Assembly: GCA_948146395.1 (NCBI GenBank)
Contig: OX411544.1
Location: 38,720,630-38,784,629, forward strand
DNA from: Fragum whitleyi
Taxonomy: Eukaryota > Mollusca > Bivalvia > Cardiida > Cardiidae
Length of the DNA stretch: 64,000 nucleotides
Direction: 5' to 3'
Positions 22,231 through 34,073 of this stretch are shown piece by piece. Made by a program: the position numbers and the translations under genes. The notes beneath the pieces are model-generated. The model saw only the letters and a program-made list of their open reading frames with translations, made no database searches and was not told where the DNA came from. Position 1 is the stretch's first letter. Each line of letters opens with the position of its first letter.

Positions 22231-23285
22231 ATAGAAATATCGTCACCGTGAAAACAAGAACGAGACTATAAGGTCAGAGATTATACTAATTTTCTCCTTC
22301 TCAAATCATAATTTACTCAAATTTCAACCGAGATCGTCGTCTTAAAACATGACTACACGCTTCCCTTTCCCGCGCCATTTTGCAATTAAAAGGTCTTGTA
22401 ACTTTAATACATATTGAAACACACTACTCAAGCCGAAAGGCAAAGGCTTTCGTCGAAGTTGTTTTAACAGAATTCCCTACCATTTTGATACATGTTGTGT
22501 ATTTAAAAGTCGATATATAAAAAACTATAACACCCATTCAATCATATGATTTTTTTTAAGAAAGTCACATATAGATAAGATATTCCATCCTAAATTTACC
22601 CATTACTTGACCGGGAATTTTTTTAACAAGAATCCACTTTATACTGAAAATGGTGTCTTGTTATCACATCTTACGCTTATCGGCAGGGAAAGTCTGCCTT
22701 GCAGGTGTTTGAGATCTCTCTGATGCCCATTTAGTACGCTGAAAGCTCTTGATTTGAATGAGTAGATCTTAGTTTCGTTAATTCTTTGAATTTTATTCTT
22801 GAATTTAATAAAATTGATCAAATAATGGTACGATTTTTTTTAAAAAAGTCGAAAATCCACGTTCATCTCTTGACAAGTTTTATCATCTTTTACAATTCTC
22901 TTTCAAAATCATTTAAACTACGCTAAAAACTTAAAATGGTTTCGAAATAGAATGGTCTGAGCTTATAATAATTCTGGTTTTAAAATTCTATCCGGAAACG
23001 ATATTTCAAATGGTAAAGGTATTCCTCTTTAAATTTACTGAAAATATTGATAACCCGAAATGACGAATATGATAGCAAGCAAGACAGGTCAGATTAATGC
23101 AATTTAAACTTACTCCAGCAATATTTGAGGTTACCATAGAAACGGGTAATCAATTCTACATGATATATGAATTAATATCTCACTGTTATTACATTGGATG
23201 GAACAATACAATAATATCTAATGCATGAGGGATTATCCTGCTAGCCTATATTTTCGTTTAAGTGACCATACTTGAGTTAAGGATG
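22231..23285. other. AT-rich DNA, no gene seen
   Basis: No supported coding sequence or repeat. Confidence 0.4.
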
Positions 23286-23289
23286 AAAA

Positions 23290-23395
23290 TGTTCGCGAAA
23301 CGTTTGGTAAGTGGTACCACAGCTTTGTACGTGTGCTCATGTACAAAACGGGATACCATTTATAATCATTTGCAAAGGTTTTTGTATTCTAAACG
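23290..23395. repeat. Family 4 hairpin repeat
   Basis: TGTTCGCGAAACGTTTGG and a weaker GCAAAGGTTTTTGTATTC flank the GGTACCACAGCTTTGTAC / GTACAAAACGGGATACC stem. Confidence 0.55.
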
Positions 23396-23636
23396 TAAGG
23401 CGCATTTCCCTTTAGCTCCTTTAACTGGAATTTGAGCAATATTTACACCATTGCACAATGGAAGGGTCTAGAACAATGAATATCAACAAATCAAAAAAGA
23501 AAATCTAATGACCACACATCGCACGAATTCTGTGTAAAACTAAAATTATCAAATTATGCTAATTTCCTAGTAAATGTCATGAATCTTGGGACCATTTATC
23601 ACCTTTTAAAGAGTATGTAAGGGACTGCTGAATATA

Positions 23637-23984
23637 AGAGGGGCTCGTATTTGACCCTAAAACCAGGGTTTTGACCCTCAAAAATCTGAAAATAATCTAT
23701 TTTGACCCTAAGAACTTTCTCATAGGGTGTCAAAATTTCTAAGGGTCAAACAGGGTTGTATCACTCAATTTTCAATTATTATTATTATTATTGTTTATTA
23801 AATTTAGAATTCAAAAGCTTACTTCAAATCTTTACAAGAAAGATCAATTGACAGTGAAACCTACAGAATTCTACTCACAGTGTTCTTTTTCTGTGGTTTT
23901 GACCCCATAAAATCAGTTTTGACCCCTAGATTTTCATGGTTAAGGAGTCAAAAACTCTAAGATTTCAAACACTAGCACAATCCT
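23637..23984. repeat. TTTGACCC foldback element, short copy
   Basis: GGGGCTCGTATTTGACCC at the left and ACACTAGCACAATCCT at the right are diverged inverted ends. TTTTGACCC repeats lie in both arms and an ATT run is at the centre. It is related to 3847-4602. Confidence 0.55.
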
Positions 23985-24077
23985 AGTATAGGTGCGCAGA
24001 AATATGCGAACTGCTGATTTATCTATAGATTTAAGTCTGATTTATTCGGAAAATAATGTGTTTTTTTTATGAAATAA

Positions 24078-24187
24078 TTTCATTTTCGCGTCGATGTGTC
24101 CATGAATAAAGTCTGGTGGAGGATGGGTGATATGCAAAAAGTAAATTCCGAGGGCGGAGCCATGGACACATCAACGCGAAATAAAAT
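24078..24187. repeat. Inverted repeat with 20 bp arms
   Basis: TTTTCGCGTCGATGTGTCCATG at the left pairs with CATGGACACATCAACGCGAAA at the right with one mismatch, enclosing about 65 bases. It may be a small MITE. Confidence 0.6.
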
Positions 24188-24439
24188 ATCCATGGTAACA
24201 TGATTACAATTCTGCAATTAGTTTTATAACCCTTTTCTGGCTGTAAAATAGCTTTAAAACATTTTTTTCTGGATGTAAAATTGATGAACAAGTAATGATA
24301 TTGATTTCTTCTTATATCATATATGCGTTTTATATCAACTTGTTATAATTTCGCTTTTATTTTTACTGCTTGACAAGCTTACTGTGTGATCAAGGCCTCC
24401 TCTTTTCTAGCATCAAATAAAATCTATTCCTAGCCCTTC

Positions 24440-24560
24440 GCTTCAGACAAAAACGTTCGTGAAACTTTTGAGAAATGGTAACCCACTTCGTAAGTGTCCT
24501 CATTTGCAAGGTGGGGTACCATTTTGAAATGTTTGCAAACTTTTTACGGCATGAACGCAG
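24440..24560. repeat. Family 4 hairpin repeat
   Basis: AACGTTCGTGAAACTTTTG and TGTTTGCAAACTTTTTACGG flank the stem GGTAACCCACTTCG / AGGTGGGGTACC. Confidence 0.55.
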
Positions 24561-24587
24561 GACACTAGGGAGCGTAGCCAGACTATA

Positions 24588-24822
24588 TGAACCTGTGCTT
24601 GACATTTCCAACACTTTCAAATGAGCACAAAGCAAAGCTTCTGGCCAGCCTGTGAAGCCGCACAGTCTGACCAGAATCTTCACTATGCGCTATAATAAGG
24701 TCTTCATCCATCTTCATGCGGTCAGCACATATTGTTATTGCATTATGTCGTTGTCAACGCTACTCAACGTTTGTACCTCGCGCAGATGTGGAATTGATGG
24801 AAATGTCACGCACAGGCTCAGA
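24588..24822. repeat. Family 2 MITE, near full length
   Basis: It begins CCTGTGCTTGACATTTCC and ends GGAAATGTCACGCACAGG. The internal palindrome is CCGCACAGTCTGACCAGA with its partner GCCAGCCTGTGAAGC. The outer arms and the inner stem are separate foldbacks. Confidence 0.75.
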
Positions 24823-24984
24823 TATCATATCATGAGCTTATGGATAATTTGAATCTTGGTTAGATGCTCTACTTTGGACTTTCCAAGTAAAAGGCTTTCT
24901 AATAGGGGAAGTTTTATTCTAAATGAGACCTGTTACACGTATGAATGAAACTTTTTTTAAATCCGATGAAGCCCGATTTATATA

Positions 24985-25690
24985 TACTGTTTTCCAGACA
25001 TCCCATCAGTTGGACACATTACATTTTTATCAATATCCGCTGAGCAATGTGTTCGAGCCAAACTATGTGTTTTCAAACACCAAAGAAACGGCCTTTTCAG
25101 TCACAATCTACAAACTTTTTTTTATCTTATTTACTTTTGCGACAAATAAAGAAGAGGCTTAAACAAAATTTGATGTAATTTTCGCTTTTAGTAATTATCA
25201 GTTAGTATTTTCAGTGTTTATAACAAGATTTTCGGTTGAGTAAAGGAGTTGGACCGTACATTAGGTTAACTGTGTAATGAATTTGTAGCAGTGACAATAT
25301 TACTGCTCTGATTTTTTTCGAACGGTCATTTACCAGTTGTAGGGCTGTCAAGCAATCAAATTCTGTAATGATTATCACGTGCCAAAACCCACGCTTACCG
25401 AGGCTGGATACTTACATTTTGCGTGTTATCCACTGAGCTATGTGTTCAAGACAAACAAAGCAGAAACGGCCTTTCCAGTTACAATCTACATATTTTTTAT
25501 CTCTCACTTTTGCGACAAAAAAGGAAGAGGCTTATACATAATTTGATGTAATTTTCGTTTTTAGTTATTACCAGTTATTATTTTCAGCGTTTTTCACAAG
25601 CTTTTCGGTTAAGTAAAGGAATTGAAATGTAAAAAAGGTTAACTGTTTTATAAATTAGTAACAGTTACAATATTACTGCCCTGATGTATT
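24985..25690. repeat. Two-copy tandem duplication, unit ~380 bp
   Basis: The blocks at about 25040-25320 and 25415-25690 share AAACGGCCTTT, CAATCTACA, TTTTGCGACAAA, TTTGATGTAATTTTCG and GTTAACTGT in order. The two copies carry different indels, so no single reading frame survives in both. Confidence 0.7.
25385..25445 (-). tRNA. Degenerate tRNA-like sequence (pseudogene or SINE head)
   Basis: On the minus strand CATAGCTCAGTGGATAACA resembles a tRNA D arm and A box, and CGTGGGTTTTGGCACG resembles a damaged T arm. The stems do not close properly, so this is not a functional tRNA. Confidence 0.2.
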
Positions 25691-25720
25691 AGGATAAGTT
25701 TCCGTTACGTTTTGATAATC

Positions 25721-25797
25721 CGTCGGTGCTGTTATAAAATATCGTAACTACGGCTTGAGTAAAGCCGTAATTACGATAATTTACAACAACACCTACG
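25721..25797. repeat. 77 bp hairpin
   Basis: CGTCGGTGCTGTTATAAAAT and ATCGTAACTACGGCTT pair with AAGCCGTAATTACGAT and AACAACACCTACG. The same ATCGTAACTAC(A/G)GCTTGA heart recurs in the 30-31.7 kb array. Confidence 0.65.
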
Positions 25798-26059
25798 AAA
25801 TATTGTTTGTCCGATATTGCGCCATTGTTAACTGGATAAAATCGTTCCCCATTGTGTTCTAACTTTTAGCTCTCTGCGCGAAGAAGGGCTTTTCCAGTCC
25901 ACTGGACCAAGGCTAAATAATTTTGTTGAAATTTCATTTGCAATTTGGGCATCTCTACTGTTTCTGTGCCTCTACACTGCAGAGACATGATCTAGGTTTG
26001 CCATTATCCGCCTCTATATAAAAGCTTCCCTCAGGCATCAAATTGACGCCGGTTTTACC

Positions 26060-26286
26060 CCTTGACGTCTGACCGTATAGCGCAGTTAGTAGCATGTTTG
26101 ATAATCAATCTTAGTTGAACTGGGTTCAGTCCCAAGTTGAATGGAAATGTTTTGTGACATATCTCTCAAGTTGATTTGATATAATTCTGTAAACTCCGGT
26201 TAGATGAGCTGGCGATGTCCTCGAAAAGATGGAGTGTTAAGACAAAAAAAAAAAAAAAAAAAAAAGAAAAAAAAAAGAAAAAAACT
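26060..26286 (+). mobile_element. tRNA-derived SINE with poly(A) tail
   Basis: GACCGTATAGCGCAGTTAGT has an A-box-like form and ACTGGGTTCAGTCCCAAG has a B-box/T-arm form, about 40 bases apart as in a tRNA gene. A tRNA-unrelated body of about 100 bp follows, then an A-rich tail at 26243-26285. Length and order fit a SINE. Confidence 0.6.
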
Positions 26287-26654
26287 CACAAATTGGGCAA
26301 ATATTTTACCAACTTTTATTGTCCAAATTTGAGCCCTTTTGATTGACGAACTATTGAACTATTCCAGCCTCTCAATGATGCCCGTTTTACAGTGCTGACA
26401 GCACTTTGATTTTAAAAAGTTAATGAAATTGGTATATAAAAATGAATTTGGTACAATAAAGGTACATCGTAGGTTTTATCCCAAACATAGTTACAGGCGA
26501 ATATCTTTAAGTCGAATTTATCCAAGACGAAGTTATGCCTATGTCGAACTTATTTAAATAAGGCACATACAAAGAAAGGTAGGATGATTATTCTAATCCT
26601 TTACAATCTGCCAAAAGCAAAGCGCTTCGACCCTGGTCAGCCTTTGCGATCCGA
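26287..26654. other. No gene seen
   Basis: AT-rich sequence with no supported feature. Confidence 0.4.
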
Positions 26655-26800
26655 GCCGTCTGACCGTCCCTGTGTTCAGAATGTATAAACGTTTGGCGAG
26701 CGCTTTGAGATGATACCCCGCTTTGCACGTGCACATACGTGCAAAGCTAGGTATCATTTCGAAAGCGCTTCGCTAACGTTTCATCCTGAGCACAGGGCAG
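26655..26800. repeat. Family 4 hairpin repeat, well-preserved copy
   Basis: The inner stem is ATGATACCCCGCTTTGCACG with its partner CGTGCAAAGCTAGGTATCAT. Outside it, GTTTGGCGAGCGCTTTGAG pairs with CGAAAGCGCTTCGCTAAC. Flanking AGCACAGGGC is also shared with 56190-56320. Confidence 0.75.
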
Positions 26801-28708
26801 GACCAGCACTTTTCTCACTGTACATGGACGGTCCCGTTTATGCGACGGGACACAAAAAACCCAAAACAGGCTTTCGGTGTAACGCTCTATGCTTGATCGG
26901 CTTAAGACGAAAAATACTATTGTCATATAAAAGTTAAATAATAACAATAAGATTGTTATTATATTTGTCGTGGACAGGATTTTTGATTTATAGTTTTTCG
27001 AGAGTCTTGGATCATCGCCGAATATTCGCCATTTCTTAGTGCTTGAACACAGAAAAGAAAAAATAACAATAATTGGGGCCCAAAATCGGAGTTTTGAATG
27101 TATATTGAAAGTATTTATGAATCATTCGAGTCATTAAGCTCTTTTTTTTTCGATTTCAAGACAAATCACCAGATTGTTCAAATAAATAAAATAATAAAAA
27201 TAAAATTAAATAAATAAATAAATAAATAAGGCGTGATTTAGTGACGTCATTTGAGCATCGGAATCTTCTCTCACAGAAAACCCACGAGATCTGCCAGGAA
27301 ATTAACGAGACACTGTCGCGGATCTATATAAAAGCTGTTATTGGTTTTGCACCCAATTCATTAGAAACTAGTGTTGAAGCATTTTGGGTGCTTGTATTTT
27401 TTATGATATGATAGAGAAAATTTTGGAAATTTATTCGTCTGTTGTTAATTGTTTCTTTACCGGTAAGCATCTCTCTTTTAACTCCTTTGCAAATTTTCTC
27501 GACTCTAAGCAATTGCAATCATTGTCACGCCGAAAAGGTACTTAAAATATGCATTACATTCAAAGTGCTGAAAGCACTGGATGCACTTAATGCAAGTCAA
27601 AATTTATTTTGAATTTTGCTATGTTTAACTTTTCTGTGTTAAATAGGAAAATCGGATGGTGTAGACCTATGCCCTTCTGCTAAATAATTCTTAATTTCTT
27701 TATCCACATCGTTTTGATAAGTGATAAAAATAATTGAGATTTATACAGCTGATTTGTTTTTTTCTTTTTCTACATTTTTTCCTGAGTGAATATCCATTAA
27801 CTGTAAATGTACATGTCTGCAAATAATATTTTGATCTTAAAATTACGACACAGAATTATTTTCTTAGACAACGAAAAAAATAATTAGAAGAATAAATAAT
27901 CATCGTCATCACCATCATGATAGAAAAATGCTCCAAAATCACTTAAAAAGGAAAGTAACTCAACAACAACATTCAAAATAAAAAAAATAGAAAAAAAATC
28001 TACGATAACAAAGACTCATTTGAACTTTTTGTGAGAGTCTGACGGTTCTAGAATACATAGAAAGCTTTTTAAATATGTTGTACGCATAATTTTGACGGAG
28101 GGGTAGGGGTGGGGGTAATGAATATAACTATCTTTATTCATGTTGAACAAAAATGGCGATTTGGGGCTGCCTCCCTTTACTTGCATTCAAAACTAACTCA
28201 TCGCAATCGTTCAATTTCATTCCGAAATCATATCAATGTCATTCAGCTTGTAAAGTTCTCCATGTTTTTAAAAACGTTCGCAAACTTGTTTTGCTTCCTG
28301 GACCTATGCCTATAATTTCCAGATTGAATAAATTCAAGTTGTTTTCCGCCGAAAAAAATGATTTTGATAAGGCACACATTTTGTTCCCTTTTAATTGGCA
28401 AGGGGATTATAAGACAATTTAGTTTAAGACTGAACCAAAAAGAAGTTTCTGTATATCAAAATTTCACAAAATCGACTTAAAGTTCAAAGAATTGGTTTAA
28501 CTCTTTCGTTGGTGCCTATATAATAGAAAAATATTTTCTTGAATGACTTTCGGTGGATTTCCGAGAAATCACGGTAGATTATCATTTGGTTAACTAATCG
28601 CCAAGCCAGTGAAGTTATCAAAACTGATACCCCGATTTCGTTCGTTTCACCCTATCTGACGTCAACTAAGCGGGCCCAATAAAGTGACGTAGCCATTAGC
28701 GTTGCAAG
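26801..28708. other. No gene seen
   Basis: About 1.9 kb of AT-rich DNA with an AAAT microsatellite at 27180-27230 and A-rich stretches near 27880-28000. Open frames between 28109 and 28422 overlap in different frames and show no family resemblance. Confidence 0.4.
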
Positions 28709-29045
28709 GTAGTCGCGTATGAAAGGTTGTGCTTTGTCTTCTGATTTCCATGTTTTGTCGCATTTTTTCAATAAAGAAACAAAATTATGGTTTGTTTTTC
28801 GAGAAAGAACGATTGACATATCATTTTGTGAACAACAAAAGCTACACGCGAGAAAATATAGTTTTTGTTGCATAGTAATCGAGTATGAAAGGACGTGCTT
28901 TAAGAAAATTTATCTTCAGATTACCACGTTTTGTCTTATTTTTGCATTTAAGCAACAAAATTATGGTTTGTTTTTAGAGAAAGTACGATTGATATGTCAT
29001 TTCGTGTACAAGAAAAGCTATACGCGTGAAAATATAGTTTTTGAA
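28709..29045. repeat. Two-copy tandem duplication, unit ~170 bp
   Basis: Copies at 28709 and 28879 share GTATGAAAGG(T/A)(T/C)GTGCTTT, CAAAATTATGGTTTGTTTTT, CGATTGA(C/T)AT and GAAAATATAGTTTTTG. An open frame of 131 codons crosses both copies, but reads them in different frames, so it is not a gene. Confidence 0.75.
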
Positions 29046-29483
29046 ATGGAATATATTTTGATTGATATAGGAAGTATTGAATCAAATATTTTGTCTAAAA
29101 ATGAATATTTGTAATGACGGTGTTTTTTGTTTTTTTTTTGTATAAGTCTTTTGGAATAGACCGATGAAAAATAACATTTGATCACTCACTAAATCTTATC
29201 CATCTATTTTTCGTGAGTCCGCATCACAGAAATGAATTTTTAAACCAACATTTTTGCTTTCAATGTACACCTCAGTTAATAGCTAAAAAGTAAATTAATA
29301 TAAGGAAATCCCAGGTGAGGCTTTTCTCTTGAACTTTTTACCTTATCATCCTTTGAATCAATTGACCCTAAGACAATTTCCATTAAGGAAATCATCAGAG
29401 GATTAACCCTTATCGTGCTTTTCACAGTATTTGACGAGCATCCAGCATGATACATGGCGACGGTTCGGTTAATTACCAGTATC
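29046..29483. other. No gene seen
   Basis: AT-rich DNA. Confidence 0.4.
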
Positions 29484-29710
29484 CTGTTTAACTTAACATC
29501 TTACGATCAGTTTTTGCGTTAGTCAAAAATTAAAGTTGCTTTTACAGTAATAAATAAAAAATGAAATTCTGCCATGCATCATCTCATTGGAATTGTCTTC
29601 TAAAGACGATTCCAATGAAATATTGCACGGCAGAATCTAACAGTTAATGAAAACACGAGGTACGATTTGTGATTTTGACTTACGATTAATTATTTCGTTA
29701 CGCTTTGTGT
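29484..29710. repeat. Palindromic MITE, copy of 1428-1670
   Basis: Shares CCTGTTTAACTTAACATC, CTTACGATC, CATCTCATTGGAATTGTCTT and GACTTACGATTAATTATT with the first copy. Its centre, ATTGGAATTGTCTTCTAAAG, is better matched to its complement arm. Confidence 0.65.
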
Positions 29711-30054
29711 ATAAATTATTCGACGTGAAAAAACACAAGATGTACCCAATTTCGCATTTTCGCAGGCCAAGACTTTCTACTTCACTATTTTCTAAACTTA
29801 AAAAAATAAGTTGCCCTAGTTTGCGAAGATGCAACATTTGCTAGCGCTATATAGCTTGAAATATTTTGAAAACGAACTCAATTAGAAACAAAAGCGTCTA
29901 ATTTCGATTGATACCAAGTTTAAAGCAGTGGCCAAAACTTCAAAATAGGCGGAGTTCCATCTCAACGAAAAATCTTATCTATTTTTATTAGAACATGCAC
30001 TGTTTCATTTTTTTTCAAAGGTTTTAGACCATGCTTAAAACCTGGTTTAAAAGT
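29711..30054. other. No gene seen
   Basis: AT-rich DNA. Confidence 0.4.
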
Positions 30055-31920
30055 ACGGTTGTCATATTAATATGTCAGGGACATATCGTCGCTTGGACGA
30101 CTAAATGTCGTTACTAAAGCTTGAATGAATCCGTAGTTACGACATTTTTGTTGCCCAGCGACGATATAGAAATTTCTTGGATGAACAGAGAATCCTTCAT
30201 CAGTTTCATTTTACGCTGATGTGATAAGGCATTATTATACTGCAGATATCGATCGACTCATTCTAGAACACTACTAAAGCATCCTTTTATTCCACCCCTG
30301 CTTTGATATAATTATACTTAATAAGTTTTAATGACATACTGTTACTGGTACGAGTCTAATTTGATTAGACCTGAGGTGCTTTCGTTAGAGCGAATTTCTT
30401 AAGATTTTTATTAAGATTTTTAAGATAAAGCGGTAGAGCGAGATTTTAAGCGGCTGAATAAGAACCTTAAGATATGTCAATGAGGAAACGAAGATGGTTT
30501 TGTATTGGCTAAAACGAGTAGTCAGGACAACATCGAATATTTTCACTCAAAATATCGAAAATCGTTCTTTACGACGTCTTAAAAATCTCATTTAGATGGA
30601 TTTTTATCTTGCTCTAACGAACGCACCTCTGTTCAAGTAATTTGAGCTGCATCTCATTTTAAGGAATACCAAGGACGTACAGGAACGCAAAAACAGGCAG
30701 AAAGTTCACATGAGTGGTCTTTTTATTTCAGTATTAGTATTCTTTATTTTTTTGTGACGTATCTGCTTTCGACTGGGATAGCCTGCTTTATACAGCATTA
30801 ATAACCCAAGGTTATCATATTAACATTTTCAGCAGCATACCGTCGGTTGAGCGTCAAAAATGTCGTAACAACAGTTTGAATTAGGCGACATTTTGTTGCT
30901 CAGTGACGTTATAGAAGTTTCTCAGATGAACAGAGAATCCTTCATTAGTTTCATTTTACGCTGATATTATAACGCATTATTATACTGCAGATATTGATCG
31001 TCTCATTCTAGAGCACTACTTAAGCATTCTTTCATTACATCTCTGCTTTAGATATGTAGTCAAATGGGTTTAATGGCATATTAATACTGTAACAACCTGA
31101 TTTGATAACCCATTAAGAAGAAAAAAATAAAGAACTGATTTTCAGCTTTATATTTTTTCAAGGAATACCAAGAGAGGTACAGGAATTTTCATAAATAAAA
31201 TGGAAATTAATGAATGAATAGTCTTTTTTGGCCCGTCGACAAGTAAGGTCTTGTTGGGCGCAAACATTTTAAGAATAATCAAATGAAATAACGGCGTCAG
31301 ATATACATTAAAAACTAAACTAGGCAAAACCACTATGAAACAAATTGTGGTAAATGAAATCAGACAAATCAGTGTAAATGGTAAGAATGTAAAGAAAAAC
31401 TTTCAAGTCTAAAAGCAAATTATCATCATAAGATCACCCAGAATAACTTTTAAAATTCACATAAACGCTTTCAAGTTTGAGAACAAAATGAAATGGGTAA
31501 TTCACTGAATTGAACCCATCAATAATATCAGAGTTTATATTTGAGTTGGTATTTTTAGAATACTTATTTCTTTGAAATTTTACAGGATTTAGGCTTTCGA
31601 CTTTGAGAATTTACCATGTAAAGGGTTATAATCTACGGTTGTCATCAACAAATCGTCGTTTGGGTGTCCAAATATCGTAACTACAGCTTGAATGAAGCTG
31701 TAGGTACGATATTTCGGTTGCTAAGCGACGGTATGGAATATTTTTAAATGAACATAGTATATCCTTCATTAGTTTCATTTTACGCTGATATTATAACGGA
31801 TTATTATACTGCAGATATTGATCGGCTCCTTTTAGAACACTACTTAGGCATCCTTTTATTCCATCCCTGCTTTAGATATGTAGCTAATTGGTTTTAATGG
31901 CTTACTATTAATTCCTGGTT
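30055..31920. repeat. Threefold tandem duplication, unit ~745-825 bp
   Basis: The marker TTTCATTTTACGCTGAT falls at 30204, 30949 and 31773. Each unit opens with a hairpin (30060-30178, 30832-30922 and 31634-31735). It continues with GAACA(G/T)AG(A/T)(A/G)TCCTTCAT, ATTATTATACTGCAGATAT and CATCC(T/C)TTTATTCCA. The first two copies also share AAGGAATACCAAG. The first copy carries an extra insertion (30373-30629). Confidence 0.8.
30373..30629. mobile_element. 257 bp TIR element inside the first array unit
   Basis: GAGGTGCTTTCGTTAGAGC at the left is the inverted complement, with one mismatch, of GCTCTAACGAACGCACCTC at the right. Diverged inner arms (TTCTTAAGATTTTTATTAAG and AAAATCTCATTTAGATGG) extend the symmetry. 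The other two array units lack it. Confidence 0.7.
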
Positions 31921-32315
31921 CATTTGACCCGAACTTGACACCATGTGATTAAGATAAATTAAAATCTGATGACGTTTCCTTCTCGTCTCTGCACATGCTT
32001 TCATAGCAATAAATTTTGAAGATTTTGAATTCAACATGTATTTTGTAAGTTGATTAAAAATGCAAGTAATTTATCTTTAAGGCATTTTTCCACAGAGGCC
32101 AAGTTAGGATAAAATAAGTAAAGGTATTATTGTACAAGTCTAATTTCATTTGACTTTTACTTACTCACAAAAGAAACTGTACACACAACCCTACGAAACT
32201 TCGAACGAGGTAGTGGCCCAGGTCAGTGAGCGAAACACGTTTTCTCACTGATGCTTTCGCCGGATGAATTGTACAATTTTGGACGTTCATGATACTCCCC
32301 CGAACCCTTTTTATT
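31921..32315. other. No gene seen
   Basis: AT-rich DNA leading into the tandem-core element. Confidence 0.4.
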
Positions 32316-34023
32316 AGCTCACCTGAGCACGAAGTGCTCATGTGAGCTATTGTGATCACCTTTCCTCCGGCGTCCGTCCGTCGGTCGTCGGTCGTCGTCC
32401 GGCGTCCGTCAACAATTTCTTTAAACGACATCTCCTCCTAAACTACTGGGCCAATTAACACCAAATTTTACAGAAATGTTGCTTAGGTGGTCCCCTTCAA
32501 AAATAGCTAAAAGAATTGAAATCCATGAAAAACTCTGGTTGCTATGGCAACAAAAGGTGAAATTTTAAGAAAATCTTTAAAATTCTTCTTCTTCTCAACC
32601 AGTAGTCCTACAGACTTAAAACTTGGCATGGATGATCAGTTCATAGACCTGAATAAAAATAGCTAAAATCATATCTTTTGGGCCACCAGGTGCGGAGCAC
32701 CAGGGGGGAGGGGGTAGTACTCTGGGTAAATTTTGTAATCTTTAAGCCTCTTCTTCTTCGGAACCAGGAGCCCTACAGACTTGAAAATTGTCATGGATGA
32801 TCAGCTTATAGACCTTAATAAAAATAGCTAAAATCATATCTTTTGGGCTGCCAGGTGCGGAGCACCAGGGGGGAGGGGGTAGTACTTTTGTGAAAATTTT
32901 GTAATCTTTAACCTTCTTCTTCTTTTGAACCAGGAGCCTGACAGATTTGAATATTGGCATGGATGATCAGCATATGGACCTTTATATAAATAGCTAAAAT
33001 CATGACTGTAGATTTACCAGGTGCGGAGCACCAGGGGGGAGAGGGTAGTACTTTTGTGAAAATTTTGTAATCTTTAACCTTCTTCTTCTTCTGAACCACA
33101 AGCCCTACAGACTTACAAATTGGCATGGAGGATCAGCTCATAGACCTTTATAAAAATAGCTAAAATCATGACTGTAATGCCACCAGGTGCAGAGGACCAG
33201 GGGGGAGGGGGTAGTACTTTTGTGAAAACTTTGTAACTTTAACCTTCATCTTCTAATGAACCAGGAGCCCTACATACTTCAATATTGGCATGGATGATAA
33301 GCATATGGATCTAAAATAAAATAGCTAAAATCATGAATGTAGGGCCACCAGATGCGGAGCATTAGGGGGAAGGGGATAGTATTTTGGATCAAATTGGAAA
33401 TCTTTAACCTTATTCTTCTCCTGGATCAGGAACCATACAGACTTGAAAATTGTCATGGGTGATCAATATATTGACATTAATTTAAATAGCTAAAATCATG
33501 ACTGTAGGGTCACCAGGTGCTGAGTGTCTTGGGGAGGGGGTAGTACTTTGGATCATTTTTGAAATCTTTAAACTTCTTCTAATGAACCAGGAGTCCTACA
33601 GACTTGAAAATTGGTATGGATGATCAGCATAATTATGGACATTAATTGAATTAGCTAAAATCATGACTGTAGATTCACCAGGTGCAGAGCATCTTGGGGG
33701 AGGGGGGTGCTTTGTTGAGAATTTTGAGTCCCTACAGCCTTTATATTTGACATGGATTGATCAACTCATTAAAGAAAACTTTAAAAGTCTCAGACTCAGC
33801 CTGTATATCTGGCATAGATTAGCTGATCACAGACCTTTTATGAAGAAAGCTTAAATAAATAATGACCAGGGGAGGAGCAGAGGGGGGGGGGGGGGAAAGG
33901 ATTATTTCAAATGTTATCTGATTGAATAAGTGAAAATCTCTTTTTCTGTGGTTGCATGGACATACCTAGGTAATGAAGCTTTTTTCTCAGGTGAGCGACC
34001 CAGGGCCAACGGCCCTCTTGTTT
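32316..34023 (+). mobile_element. Tandem-core element with seven ~164 bp units
   Basis: It starts AGCTCACCTGAGCACGAAGT, with a GTCCGTCCGTCGGTCGTCGG tract just inside. Seven core units follow, marked by CACCAGGTGCGGAGCACCAG (near 32686, 32848, 33017, 33181, 33347, 33510 and 33675; spacings 162-169). It ends CTCAGGTGAGCGACCCAGGG, GCCAACGGCCCTCTTGTTT. The CTCACCTGAGC start and CTCAGGTGAGC end are complementary. This matches the pearl/CvA class of bivalve repeats. Open frames in the core are duplicates created by the array. Confidence 0.75.
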
Positions 34024-34073
34024 GCTTAAGTATCTGGTCCGTTGATTTGTTTTACTGTTAAACCAATATAGAG

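Noticed and set aside
24390..24683. 97-codon minus-strand frame
   Set aside because: It is made of a family 4 repeat joined to a family 2 arm, with no sign of coding constraint.
28719..29114. 131-codon open frame on the plus strand
   Set aside because: It runs across two tandem copies of a ~170 bp unit, but the two copies are read in different frames, so the peptide is not under selection. No domain is recognisable.
32742..33126. Two overlapping 72-codon frames with near-identical peptides
   Set aside because: They are duplicates caused by the 164 bp tandem core of the bivalve element, not paralogous genes.
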